Positions 9,276 through 17,148 of a stretch of 64,000 bases of DNA are shown one piece after another. This DNA comes from Sutcliffiella sp. FSL R7-0096 (GTDB lineage Bacteria > Bacillota > Bacilli > Bacillales > Bacillaceae_I), in contig NZ_CP152003.1 in NCBI RefSeq assembly GCF_038595065.1, positions 4,320,001 to 4,384,000 on the forward strand, read 5' to 3'. The position numbers and the translations under genes are program-made. The notes under the pieces were generated by a model that did no database searches, was not told the DNA's origin, and saw only the letters and a list, made by a program, of their open reading frames with translations. How positions within the stretch are numbered: position 1 is the first letter of the stretch; each line of letters opens with the position of its first letter.

Positions 9276-10347
9276 TCTTGTCACCTTTCATCTTGTCATG
9301 TGCTTTCTGCCACTCTTTTCGTATAGTGACATCGGTGGGATGAACATAAGTCTTAATTGTTGTTTGAACGTTCGAATGACCCAACAACTTTTGGATTATC
9401 GATATTTCTACCCCTTGTTCATGAAGCTCAGTGGCATAAGTATGCCTTAACATATGGGGGGTAATATCAATCTGGGTTTTCTTTCTTATACGTTTAATTA
9501 CATCGAAAGCTGCTTGATAATTTAATGGTTCTCCCTTATTAGGACCAGTTAGATTTATAAATACATGATTGGTATCCGCGTCATGATAATCAATTAGGTA
9601 ATCTTGAAAAACATTCATTGTATCGCCAGATACATATACTCTTCTTCCTTTGCCGTTTACAGTTTTAGATTCTCGTACTTGAATGGAGGTAGAGCCAATA
9701 TCAAAGTCCTCGATCCATAAAGATAATGCCTCTCCAATTCTAAGACCGCCTTCATACAAAATTCGAACCAATAAAGCATCTCGAATATTGCTACACGCAT
9801 CATGAATAGATTGAACCTGATCTTTTGTAAGTGTTAAAACCTCTCTCCGAGGTTCTTTAATTTTTAAAATGTTTTTATCAAGTGGCTTCCCCTTTGATAT
9901 ATGATGTAGAAAGGGTTTGAACGATCGGTAATTCCCAATCACTTGCTTCTTTGTTTTTTCTGATAGATCTTTTTCATAATCTTCAATTCGCATTAAATAA
10001 TCGTAGAAACTCTGAACGCAAGTCACCATAGTATTAACTGTTCGCTCAGATCTCCTTGCTTTTGTTTGTTGAAATTGAATTACTTTAGTAGATTGATTAG
10101 GACTTCTTAGCCAAGATACATACTCCGCCAGAAGGTTAAGATCCACTTCCTTGTACTCTTTTTCTTTTTCGTTTAAAAATTGAAAGTAAAACTTTAAATA
10201 ATGACAGTATGACTTTAAGGTATTTTCGGCCTTTCCAATGTTATCTAGATATTTAAGAAACCTTAAAACTGGACCGACAGGTTTGTTATCTCCATCAATA
10301 AGCAAATATCTTTTTCTGTCATTAATTAAAACCTCTTGCACTTTCAT
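9259..10347 (-). CDS. Tn554 TnpA-like tyrosine recombinase
   Basis: This 362-residue phage-integrase-fold recombinase has an N-terminal SAM-like core-binding domain (about residues 20-160) and a C-terminal catalytic domain. The catalytic residues are visible: Arg in YEGGLRIGEALS, His-x-x-Arg in TPHMLRHTYATEL, His in LLGHSNVQTT, and Tyr in IKTYVHP. GGAGGTGATG before the ATG at 10347 decides the start over the upstream in-frame codons. It is first of three coupled genes. Length and order match Tn554 TnpA. A XerC/D-type role is unlikely given the context. Confidence 0.85.
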   Translation of the reverse strand: MKVQEVLINDRKRYLLIDGDNKPVGPVLRFLKYLDNIGKAENTLKSYCHYLKFYFQFLNEKEKEYKEVDLNLLAEYVSWLRSPNQSTKVIQFQQTKARRSERTVNTMVTCVQSFYDYLMRIEDYEKDLSEKTKKQVIGNYRSFKPFLHHISKGKPLDKNILKIKEPRREVLTLTKDQVQSIHDACSNIRDALLVRILYEGGLRIGEALSLWIEDFDIGSTSIQVRESKTVNGKGRRVYVSGDTMNVFQDYLIDYHDADTNHVFINLTGPNKGEPLNYQAAFDVIKRIRKKTQIDITPHMLRHTYATELHEQGVEISIIQKLLGHSNVQTTIKTYVHPTDVTIRKEWQKAHDKMKGDKNDFIK

Positions 10348-10456
10348 TAACATCACCTCCAAAAACAATAGTGATGTATTTTTGTTTCTCTTTCTATGAA
10401 AACTATGTTTACTATATTTATCTACTATATATATGTTGTAAATAAAGAAACAAAAA

Positions 10457-10497
10457 GGGCGTAGTAATTAACGTTATTAACGTTAATTACTACGCCC
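10457..10497 (-). terminator. Strong terminator of the tns operon
   Basis: GGGCGTAGTAATTAACG and its exact complement form a 17-bp stem around a 7-nt loop. On the minus strand it is followed by TTTTTG. It lies 120 bp after the tnsD stop and separates tnsABCD from tnpABC. The near-perfect symmetry would also work on the other strand. Confidence 0.85.
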
Positions 10498-10501
10498 TGG
10501 T

Positions 10502-10538
10502 ATACTACATATAATGGCCCGTTTGTTGAATACTATAT
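10502..10538 (+). repeat. Island repeat, copy 6, right flank of the Tn554-like module
   Basis: ATACTACATATAATGGCCCG followed by TTTGTTGAATACTATA. It is an inverted match to 6803-6830, and its GCCCGTTTGTTGAA part matches the general island repeat core. Confidence 0.6.
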
Positions 10539-10616
10539 GATTGAAATCAGTATATTTTTTTATAATAAAACTTTTCCTTTGAAGAAAGAACACTGCATTT
10601 TTAGCTATACCTTTAT

Positions 10617-12488
10617 TCATTCATAGAAGTCATCGACCATAGACTTCAATATTTGTTTCTTTTTTTTACACTTAACATTAAAATACCCCACTTTATGGCT
10701 AAGGGTTTTACGCTTATACCTTTGTTCAATAGGTAAGGTCCTTTGAGTATCTAAAATCGTCTTAGCCCTCCTTAAATAAAAATCCTCCCGTTCTTCTTCA
10801 TGCTCTTTTAAAAAACTATAGGTTTTCGGAAGCATAGGAAAATGATTTTTATGCAATTTAATGTTAGCTTTTCTCAAAATACTAGTAAGGGTTATTCTCT
10901 TAGGGTCATTATCATCCGAAAATAACTCTAGATAAGAAATACGAGCCCTAGCTAGATATTCTTCATCTCTTTGCTCCCAATTAACAATGGGTTTATACTG
11001 TCTAGTTTTTTTATGATATGTTAGGCTATTAAGCCACTCTTTGTCGTTATTGTATAATCGTTTATATAGGGGATAATTTAATTTTTTTATTTCCGTTATA
11101 TTGAATCCTGGATTATTTTCTACTAACCTAAACCAATCAGAGCGATCTTTCTCTTGGTCATATACCGAATATTTAATATCCAAAGGCTTCTTTTTTTGTT
11201 CTAGACAATATCTTACTGAATTTTCAGGAATCCCTAAGATTTTCGCAATGGTATAAATCTTGTGTTTTTCTATATGATATAGATAATTTATTTTCTCTGC
11301 TAGCATGTGACCACAAAAATGCAATAAGTCCCATGTATAATCCATGGTATCGAAATCACTACCTTTTTTAACATAAGACATTCCGCATATATTACAAGAA
11401 TAGGTAGAAGAAATAGTCTGATTTGAAACATATGTTTTAATAGATGCACCAGTATTCGTCTTATACGACATACAATGATGGTTTAAACAAACAAGCTTTT
11501 CTTCAATATATTCTCTATTTACAAGCGCTGTATCTTTTATTCTTAAGCCATTTTCTAAAAAACCTTTTATATTAATCATACCTCTATTAATATTCATTTT
11601 ATAGTATAGGAAATTGATAAGTATTAGATGAAACAAAGGGTGTTTGTTTCTTTTGTTTTCAGTCCATAATGAAGCTAGTTGTTTACCAATTCTAGACAAG
11701 TTAAAACCTAAATCTATTAGTACATCACCGTAGTAACTAATAATTTCTTCAGCTACTTCACGAGTTTTAATTACTTTCTGGTACTTGCCAAACCCTAGTT
11801 GCTTTAACAAATTCCTATATATTTCCGGTAATTCACTTGCAAAGGGCAACCCACCTTCGTCATCAATTATTTCATGAATTAGTTTTGATAGGTCTATTAA
11901 ACTTTCTTTCTCATTATTTTTCTCTCCAATATCAATACTTGATTTTAATCTTTCACTATTAATTAAAACAAACTCTTTATCAATTTTATTAACATCGCTC
12001 ATTTGAATATATTCGTTATGAATGGGACAAACCAATACCCCTGGAAGTTGATGCAATATTCTCCAATATGAATATCCAAACTTAGCCATATCTTCTTCTG
12101 CGCAGCTTCTACAAAACCTTAGGTATGGAAAATCCTTAATTCTTGATGCTGTTTTACCAGTAGACAGCTGAAAATGGTAGTAATTATCTTCAATCATCTC
12201 TTTTAATACTCTCTTTCTCAGTTCTGCCTGCATAAAATACATATAATAACAATAGCTTGTATGTGCTATTATCCAATCTTCACTTGTTTCTTTTACGTTA
12301 AAAATCTTTGTTTTTTTGTAAAGACTCCCAATATTACTTGAGAAGTCTAATTTCAGATTTTTACTCTCACTTTCAAATAAATCTTTAAGCGTATGCTTCT
12401 CTACACTTCCATTTCCGCTAATAATATGATATCTACTAATTACTGAATATAACATCTCACCTTGGTGAGGTTCCGGAAAAATATTCAT
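10617..12488 (-). CDS. tnsD: TnsD/TniQ-family target-site selector
   Basis: This 623-residue protein is the likely DNA-binding target selector that recruits TnsABC to the chosen site. The N-terminal TniQ domain starts FPEPHQGEMLYSVISRYH and has the family zinc motif CRSCAEEDMAKFG-x-SYWR then HQLPGVLVCPIHN (about residues 128-160). A second Cys/His cluster (CLNHHC, CNICG) follows near 335-370. The long C-terminal region is the expected place for site-specific DNA binding, and its length is TnsD-like rather than short-TniQ-like. The start overlaps the tnsC stop (ATGA). Confidence 0.88.
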   Translation of the reverse strand: MNIFPEPHQGEMLYSVISRYHIISGNGSVEKHTLKDLFESESKNLKLDFSSNIGSLYKKTKIFNVKETSEDWIIAHTSYCYYMYFMQAELRKRVLKEMIEDNYYHFQLSTGKTASRIKDFPYLRFCRSCAEEDMAKFGYSYWRILHQLPGVLVCPIHNEYIQMSDVNKIDKEFVLINSERLKSSIDIGEKNNEKESLIDLSKLIHEIIDDEGGLPFASELPEIYRNLLKQLGFGKYQKVIKTREVAEEIISYYGDVLIDLGFNLSRIGKQLASLWTENKRNKHPLFHLILINFLYYKMNINRGMINIKGFLENGLRIKDTALVNREYIEEKLVCLNHHCMSYKTNTGASIKTYVSNQTISSTYSCNICGMSYVKKGSDFDTMDYTWDLLHFCGHMLAEKINYLYHIEKHKIYTIAKILGIPENSVRYCLEQKKKPLDIKYSVYDQEKDRSDWFRLVENNPGFNITEIKKLNYPLYKRLYNNDKEWLNSLTYHKKTRQYKPIVNWEQRDEEYLARARISYLELFSDDNDPKRITLTSILRKANIKLHKNHFPMLPKTYSFLKEHEEEREDFYLRRAKTILDTQRTLPIEQRYKRKTLSHKVGYFNVKCKKKKQILKSMVDDFYE

Positions 12489-14038
12489 AGTTTATCGCCC
12501 ATAAAATCATCAAAGGGGTTGGAAATAAATTTTGCATCAATTAAGTACTTGTGTATTTTTTCTGGTGCATCTTCTTCCTTAGCTAACTTTAAAATTTCCG
12601 TATAAATGACCGTTTTAATAGTTTTAATGGGTTGCTTATTCTCCATTAACTCACTAACAACAATCTTTAATACTTCTGCCAAAGTTGCATTTTTATTCTC
12701 ATAAAGGCAACTTTTCACTATTATTTCTGTCTTATATAAATCAAGATTCAAAGGCTGTAAATAGTTCATAATTTCTTGAAACTTGGAAATATTTTTCTGC
12801 CCTTTTGCTTCGCTAATTATTTTTAATGGCTTACCTTTTCTATTGCTGATATATTCCTTTATATCTAACGGTAAAATATCATTGTATTTAATAATTTCCT
12901 TTTCATTATTACTCTTAAGTGCACCTATAAATGGCTTTACTAATTTTAAATCTTCATGAGATACTGCTTTAATTAACTTTACATTCAATTTTTCTATCCC
13001 TAATTCCATTGAGCGACATTGTGTTAGCCAAAACAATTTAATAAGAATATCTATTATGCCTTGCGTTTCTTCATAGAGTAGTTTTTTTATCTGCGGAGTT
13101 AATGGAGTATATTCTCTTGTAATCTGATTCTGCCAAAGTGTCTCTACAATAGCATCCCATTCCTCATCATCTGAATTAAAATTCTCCCAAACAAGATCTC
13201 CCAAACCACTGCTTCTTCTTGCCTGCCTTAAGTCTTTCTGAAGAATACTTTTCGCACTCATAGTCCCTATTAATAAAGTAGGAATACCTATAGAGTTCGT
13301 TAAAGTTACAAAAAAGTTCATCATCTGTTCAGTAGACCCTCCTCTTTTACTTAACAGATGTTGAATTTCATCAATAACAAGCACTCCAATTACATGTATT
13401 TTTGATAAATGTGCCATATGAGTAACCATAGCACTAACAGAAACCCTATTGTTTCCGAATTTATAGGAGTAATCTGTACCTATTAGGTTATCTATTTCTT
13501 TAAAGAAAGAAATACACAAAGTTTTCAAAGAGCCATCATGAGGGCAATTTAATTTCAGCCATACGATTTGTAATCTATTTACTGGGCTTCTATGAACTAA
13601 GACCTGTGAATACATAGAAAGTACAGATTCAATATTCCTGCTTTTCCCCATACCTGGAAATCCCATTAATGAGAAACTTTTAGTGAAGACAGTTGATGTA
13701 TTAATATTTCTATCATATAGACTTAGGTTAGCAATTTTATTATAGGGGTTTCTACTAATATATCCAGATCTTAACAACATAGAAAGTTTTCTTTCTAAAT
13801 CTAAGGTTGCACTGATTGGTTGAAAGAATGTGCTGAATCGAAGAATTAAATGATATCTATGTTCTAGAGGTAAACTTCTATCTAAATCAGTAAACAATAT
13901 AGTTTTATTTAAAGTATCATAAACCGAAGATTGACTTTTTATTTCTGGCAGTGCTTCAATAAATGGATTTCCTTCATATTCTTTGATATCTTGTTTAAAA
14001 TACGTTGCCACTGTTAAATTTTGTTCTTCAATTTTCAT
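12485..14038 (-). CDS. tnsC: TnsC-like AAA+ ATPase
   Basis: This 517-residue AAA+ regulator couples target recognition by TnsD to the TnsAB transposase. Walker A is GFPGMGKSRNIESVL (about residue 132), Walker B is VIGVLVIDEIQHLL, and sensor-1-like TLLIGTMSAK follows. The two ATGs close to GGGGGGC compete. The second, at 14038, has proper spacing and is chosen. It overlaps tnsB by 11 bp and tnsD by 4 bp, so the operon is tightly coupled. Confidence 0.88.
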   Translation of the reverse strand: MKIEEQNLTVATYFKQDIKEYEGNPFIEALPEIKSQSSVYDTLNKTILFTDLDRSLPLEHRYHLILRFSTFFQPISATLDLERKLSMLLRSGYISRNPYNKIANLSLYDRNINTSTVFTKSFSLMGFPGMGKSRNIESVLSMYSQVLVHRSPVNRLQIVWLKLNCPHDGSLKTLCISFFKEIDNLIGTDYSYKFGNNRVSVSAMVTHMAHLSKIHVIGVLVIDEIQHLLSKRGGSTEQMMNFFVTLTNSIGIPTLLIGTMSAKSILQKDLRQARRSSGLGDLVWENFNSDDEEWDAIVETLWQNQITREYTPLTPQIKKLLYEETQGIIDILIKLFWLTQCRSMELGIEKLNVKLIKAVSHEDLKLVKPFIGALKSNNEKEIIKYNDILPLDIKEYISNRKGKPLKIISEAKGQKNISKFQEIMNYLQPLNLDLYKTEIIVKSCLYENKNATLAEVLKIVVSELMENKQPIKTIKTVIYTEILKLAKEEDAPEKIHKYLIDAKFISNPFDDFMGDKL

Positions 14039-16148
14039 ATTCATGCCCCCCCTTATATAAACCAAGAGCTAAGATAGATTTTTTCTTATAACTTGCTGTT
14101 CCAGTTTCTTTCTCATAGGGAGCTGTTTTTTCAACTAAAGCTTTCTGATCGATAATAGAATTTATCTGTCTTTCTTTTCTTCTATTTTCTTTAATATTTT
14201 TAATAATGTGACTTTTCGGGATAGAAATTGTTTTCTTTATTTCTATATTAGCCTTTTCTACATATTCCTTGGTTAATGTCTGTAAGTTATGATAAAGTGT
14301 TATATCTCTTCCAACCTGGTGTTTATCTTCTTGTGCTCGTTCTTTTTTTATAAATTCATTTAAATATTCTATATCTTCAAAAGAAACATCAAAGTATCTC
14401 TCCTGATGGGGGAGCAAATAACATGGATAAAGTTTGTTACCATATTCCATATATATTTCTTCAGTAAATCGTTTGTCATACCTTACATTGACTCTCCAAT
14501 TCCCCTCAACTCGCGCTTTTGATAGCCAGTTGTTATCTTCTATTATCTTTGCAGAATACCTAGCTCCCTTAAAGTGTAATCCATCTCTCTTAATTACTCC
14601 CACTCCTCCTGGTAATAGATGTATATATACATAGTTAGGAGTATAACTTTTTAAATCTCCGGCGTAATTCCTTATTCCCCAATGCCATATATCTTTTGGT
14701 TTTGCTTTTAAACCGTCTTCAAACATTGCTTTTGTAAAAGGATATGTTTTTAAATAACTTCCATTGTAGTGAAGGATGCAACGAATCATAAGTTGGCTAA
14801 ACTCCTTAAGAGTTAGTTTTGCTTCAAGTCTATAATCTTTTCCGCCTCTTTGCTGAAAATCCTTTTCTATAGTTCCTGGTGCAAAAAGATAAATGTGTTC
14901 TGGTATTAAGTCTAATAATTTCTCTACAGTTCCTTTCATGTCTCCACGGTAGGATGAAGTATTTTCTATTGTTATGTTAAAATTTGATTCTAAGCTATCC
15001 GAGTTATACCCAATAAATTCTGCCTTATCTGCCAATAACACCTTAGGAAAATGAGAGGAAGGCCATTGAAATTCTTCCATTTCTATACCATATTTTTGGC
15101 ATAGCTCTTTCTTATTAGTAATTGTATTGACCATTGCTGCAATAGCACCATCCCATGAAGATACTGATTCGAGTCCTACATGAAACCCTGTTACTAACCT
15201 ACTGAAAACATCTACGCAAATATATATAGTAGGCTTTCCTATAATTTTATTTCTGTCATATGCACTTACTATATACATATTTGCTGGTGTTGAATCAATT
15301 TCAAATCTAGAACCTGGTCCGTTAGTTTCATATACACTAGAGCCAAGCAACCCTCTATGGTCTCGTTCATAAGCTTTGGATCCCTCTTTATGTTCAATTA
15401 TTTCTTTAGATGTATATAATTTTTTAGCCCAATAAATAAATTGTCTATAGGAAGGCGATGCAGCAACAGTTACTAGTTCTTCTTGACCATATGGATTTAT
15501 TATTTTTTCCGAATAATGCTCTAGTAACATCATTTTATACGCAAATTTATAGGTACTTCTATGTTTTTCAAAGTAGTGGGTTTTCAATGCTGAACGGATT
15601 TGACCTTTTACCTTTTCGTCAACATTTAAACCAGTGTAAGGTGAGTGTTCTGAATTTGGCCTACCTGTTTTTTTAGACTTTAAGAATTTATCTTTACCTC
15701 TCCCACCAGAGTTATATTTTTTATTTGCAAGTGCGTTTTGGGTCATACCACCAGACCAATATCTTTTAAGGTAATGATAAATCGTTACGTCGGATACCTT
15801 AAATTCAGCTATCTGCTTTTCAATTAGTCTATATCGTTGATCCCTAATATAAATATCAGGTTCCACTGTTACTATATCTTTAATTATGTTCCAAGCTTTT
15901 AAACTTTCACTTTGTAGTTTAGGGGATAATGAATCAATTCTTACGAGGTCAGTAAATTCGTCTTCTATATGTTCAATTTCATTTCCAATTAACCCCCTAT
16001 TTAATTCACTTATATTAATAATGTAAGGTAACTTTTGTTTTTCCCCACAGTCAATAACATAACCGTAAATGTTGTTAGGGTTAATCCAAAGTAATCTAAA
16101 TTTTATATTTTTGAACTTATCAAAATAAACATTGTTAACTGCTATCAA
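14028..16148 (-). CDS. tnsB: TnsB-like DDE transposase
   Basis: This 706-residue DDE-family transposase would bind the end repeats and join the 3' ends to target DNA. The rve-type catalytic core shows Asp in FEIDSTPANMYIV, Asp in VLLADKAEFIGYN, and Glu in GDMKGTVEKLLDL. N-terminal helix-turn-helix regions (such as KVSDVTIYHYLKRYW) precede it, and a C-terminal region rich in Lys and Glu probably contacts TnsC. The start is TTG at 16148 with AGGAGGGG 6 nt upstream. The four repeats at 17057-17137 are the expected binding sites. Confidence 0.9.
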   Translation of the reverse strand: MIAVNNVYFDKFKNIKFRLLWINPNNIYGYVIDCGEKQKLPYIINISELNRGLIGNEIEHIEDEFTDLVRIDSLSPKLQSESLKAWNIIKDIVTVEPDIYIRDQRYRLIEKQIAEFKVSDVTIYHYLKRYWSGGMTQNALANKKYNSGGRGKDKFLKSKKTGRPNSEHSPYTGLNVDEKVKGQIRSALKTHYFEKHRSTYKFAYKMMLLEHYSEKIINPYGQEELVTVAASPSYRQFIYWAKKLYTSKEIIEHKEGSKAYERDHRGLLGSSVYETNGPGSRFEIDSTPANMYIVSAYDRNKIIGKPTIYICVDVFSRLVTGFHVGLESVSSWDGAIAAMVNTITNKKELCQKYGIEMEEFQWPSSHFPKVLLADKAEFIGYNSDSLESNFNITIENTSSYRGDMKGTVEKLLDLIPEHIYLFAPGTIEKDFQQRGGKDYRLEAKLTLKEFSQLMIRCILHYNGSYLKTYPFTKAMFEDGLKAKPKDIWHWGIRNYAGDLKSYTPNYVYIHLLPGGVGVIKRDGLHFKGARYSAKIIEDNNWLSKARVEGNWRVNVRYDKRFTEEIYMEYGNKLYPCYLLPHQERYFDVSFEDIEYLNEFIKKERAQEDKHQVGRDITLYHNLQTLTKEYVEKANIEIKKTISIPKSHIIKNIKENRRKERQINSIIDQKALVEKTAPYEKETGTASYKKKSILALGLYKGGHEYEN

Positions 16149-16164
16149 TTTAGACCCCTCCTAC

Positions 16165-16965
16165 TTAATCTACCAGTCCTTTTTTCCAACTTTGATGAAA
16201 ATTTAATTTCTCATTTAAATTAATTCTTATTTTTTTGTTATACACTAGATAATGGAGTACCTTTAAAACTTTTTCATGTGAGACATATAATTCCCTTCCT
16301 ATCTCTACCACTGAATCAATAATTTTTGATTCAGGATTTTGATTTAAAAACAATTCGTTTATTTCATGAATTAATTGTTGGTCTATTTCACTTATATATA
16401 AACTAGAATCTCTTAAATCATATAGGTTGTTGGCAAGTACTTTAGGAATCTCTTTTTCTGTAATAACCGCCCAGTTAATACCTTCTTGCATAAAATATTG
16501 TCTTTCAATTAATAATTTTTGAATTGTTCTTTCGTCAGTTAACTCTGATGAAGGTTTAATTGAACGTGCATAAGTTGTTATTTTTCCACTCTTATCTCTC
16601 GCTGTTAATAGAAAATCTAGTGTAACGACCGTTTTTGTTTTTGTATTAGGATAAACCGGATGTTTGAACCCTAAAATATCCGCTATTTCAGCTGTTTTGT
16701 CTCGATTAAGAATTGGGTATTGCTCTCTTATATCAATAATTTTGTCACTCCATTCGAATAATAGAAATGCATTTCTTTCTAGGTCAGAAAGGGTGTGATA
16801 AATTCTATTAATCTTGGTTCCTGGTATTCTAGCAACTCTTCCAGTAGATGGAACATCCCTCACAGTTAACCACGGTTGATATTGTTCAAATTCCCCCTTT
16901 CCACGACCTTCTTTAATATATCTTCTTATTTTTTCTTCATTCCACTTATAGTTATATCTTGGCAT
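16165..16965 (-). CDS. tnsA: TnsA-like endonuclease
   Basis: This 266-residue protein would cut the 5' transposon strands, making transposition cut-and-paste together with TnsB. The restriction-endonuclease-like core is visible: Glu in SDLERNAFLLFEW, Asp in VVTLDFLLTA, and Lys in ARSIKPSSEL, matching the E-D-K arrangement of Tn7 TnsA. The C-terminal winged-helix part (VSHEKVLKVLHYLVYN) would contact TnsC. GGAG spacing favours the ATG at 16965 over 16971. It is the first gene of the operon, next to the element end as in Tn7. Confidence 0.88.
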   Translation of the reverse strand: MPRYNYKWNEEKIRRYIKEGRGKGEFEQYQPWLTVRDVPSTGRVARIPGTKINRIYHTLSDLERNAFLLFEWSDKIIDIREQYPILNRDKTAEIADILGFKHPVYPNTKTKTVVTLDFLLTARDKSGKITTYARSIKPSSELTDERTIQKLLIERQYFMQEGINWAVITEKEIPKVLANNLYDLRDSSLYISEIDQQLIHEINELFLNQNPESKIIDSVVEIGRELYVSHEKVLKVLHYLVYNKKIRINLNEKLNFHQSWKKGLVD

Positions 16966-16995
16966 TTTCATACTCCTTTTTTATAAAATAAAAAA

Positions 16996-17032
16996 AACAC
17001 AACTTTATCAATAGGTTTGACAAAGTTGTGTT
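16996..17032 (-). terminator. Terminator-like hairpin just inside the transposon end
   Basis: AACACAACTTT pairs with AAAGTTGTGTT, extended by TCA/TGA in the loop. On the minus strand it is followed by eight T residues. It would stop transcription entering from the M23 peptidase gene before tnsA, and is also a possible leader structure for tnsA. Confidence 0.75.
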
Positions 17033-17056
17033 TTGCTAATCGTATATTTATTCATT

Positions 17057-17137
17057 TTAACAATATTCTTGTTAATAAATTTTAAAAACTTTTTTGTAAT
17101 TCAAGTACATTCTTGTAATTTAAGGACTTTCTTGTGG
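17057..17137 (-). repeat. Four TnsB-type repeats at the transposon right end
   Basis: Read on the minus strand from the outside, four units follow the pattern ATTACAAGAANGTNNTTRA: 17137-17120 (CCACAAGAAAGTCCTTAA), 17119-17100, 17100-17082 (ATTACAAAAAAGTTTTTAA) and 17076-17057 (ATTAACAAGAATATTGTTAA). The first three are almost end to end; the fourth is 5 bp further in. Multiple directly repeated TnsB sites, packed at the tnsA-proximal end, are the hallmark of Tn7-like right ends. The terminal TGTG is at 17144-17141. Confidence 0.75.
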
Positions 17138-17148
17138 TATCACAAAAG

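Larger units (their letters stand above)
6803..10538 (-). mobile_element. Tn554-like tyrosine-recombinase module (tnpABC)
   Basis: Three adjacent leftward genes of 362, 657 and 128 residues match the order and sizes of Tn554 TnpA, TnpB and TnpC (about 361, 630 and 125 as I recall). The module is flanked by an inverted pair of the island repeat (6803-6830 and 10502-10538) and by terminators. Tn554 itself lacks terminal inverted repeats, so whether these flanks are true ends or separate repeats is open. The coordinates given are therefore approximate limits. Confidence 0.55.
1..17144. mobile_element. Tn7-like transposon island, right end in window, left end not seen
   Basis: This region holds a complete tnsA-tnsB-tnsC-tnsD operon at its right side and an array of TnsB-type repeats just before the junction with the chromosomal M23 peptidase gene. 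On the minus strand the element would begin TGTGATACCAC at 17144, and Tn7 ends also begin with TGT. In the Bacillus layout the neighbour of ftsEX and its peptidase is housekeeping, often ctpB. Here it is followed by transporters, recombinases and hydrolases, so everything to the left looks like cargo. No matching left-end repeat array was found between 1 and 10600, so the element probably continues out of the window. Extent is inferred; the right end is well supported. Confidence 0.75.

Noticed and set aside
10373-10378. GATGTA near the start of tnpA, the hexamer I recall as the Tn554 insertion core
   Set aside because: It lies on the wrong strand for the element's orientation and overlaps the leader a few bases from the gene, leaving no room for a Tn554 end. 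Chance is enough.
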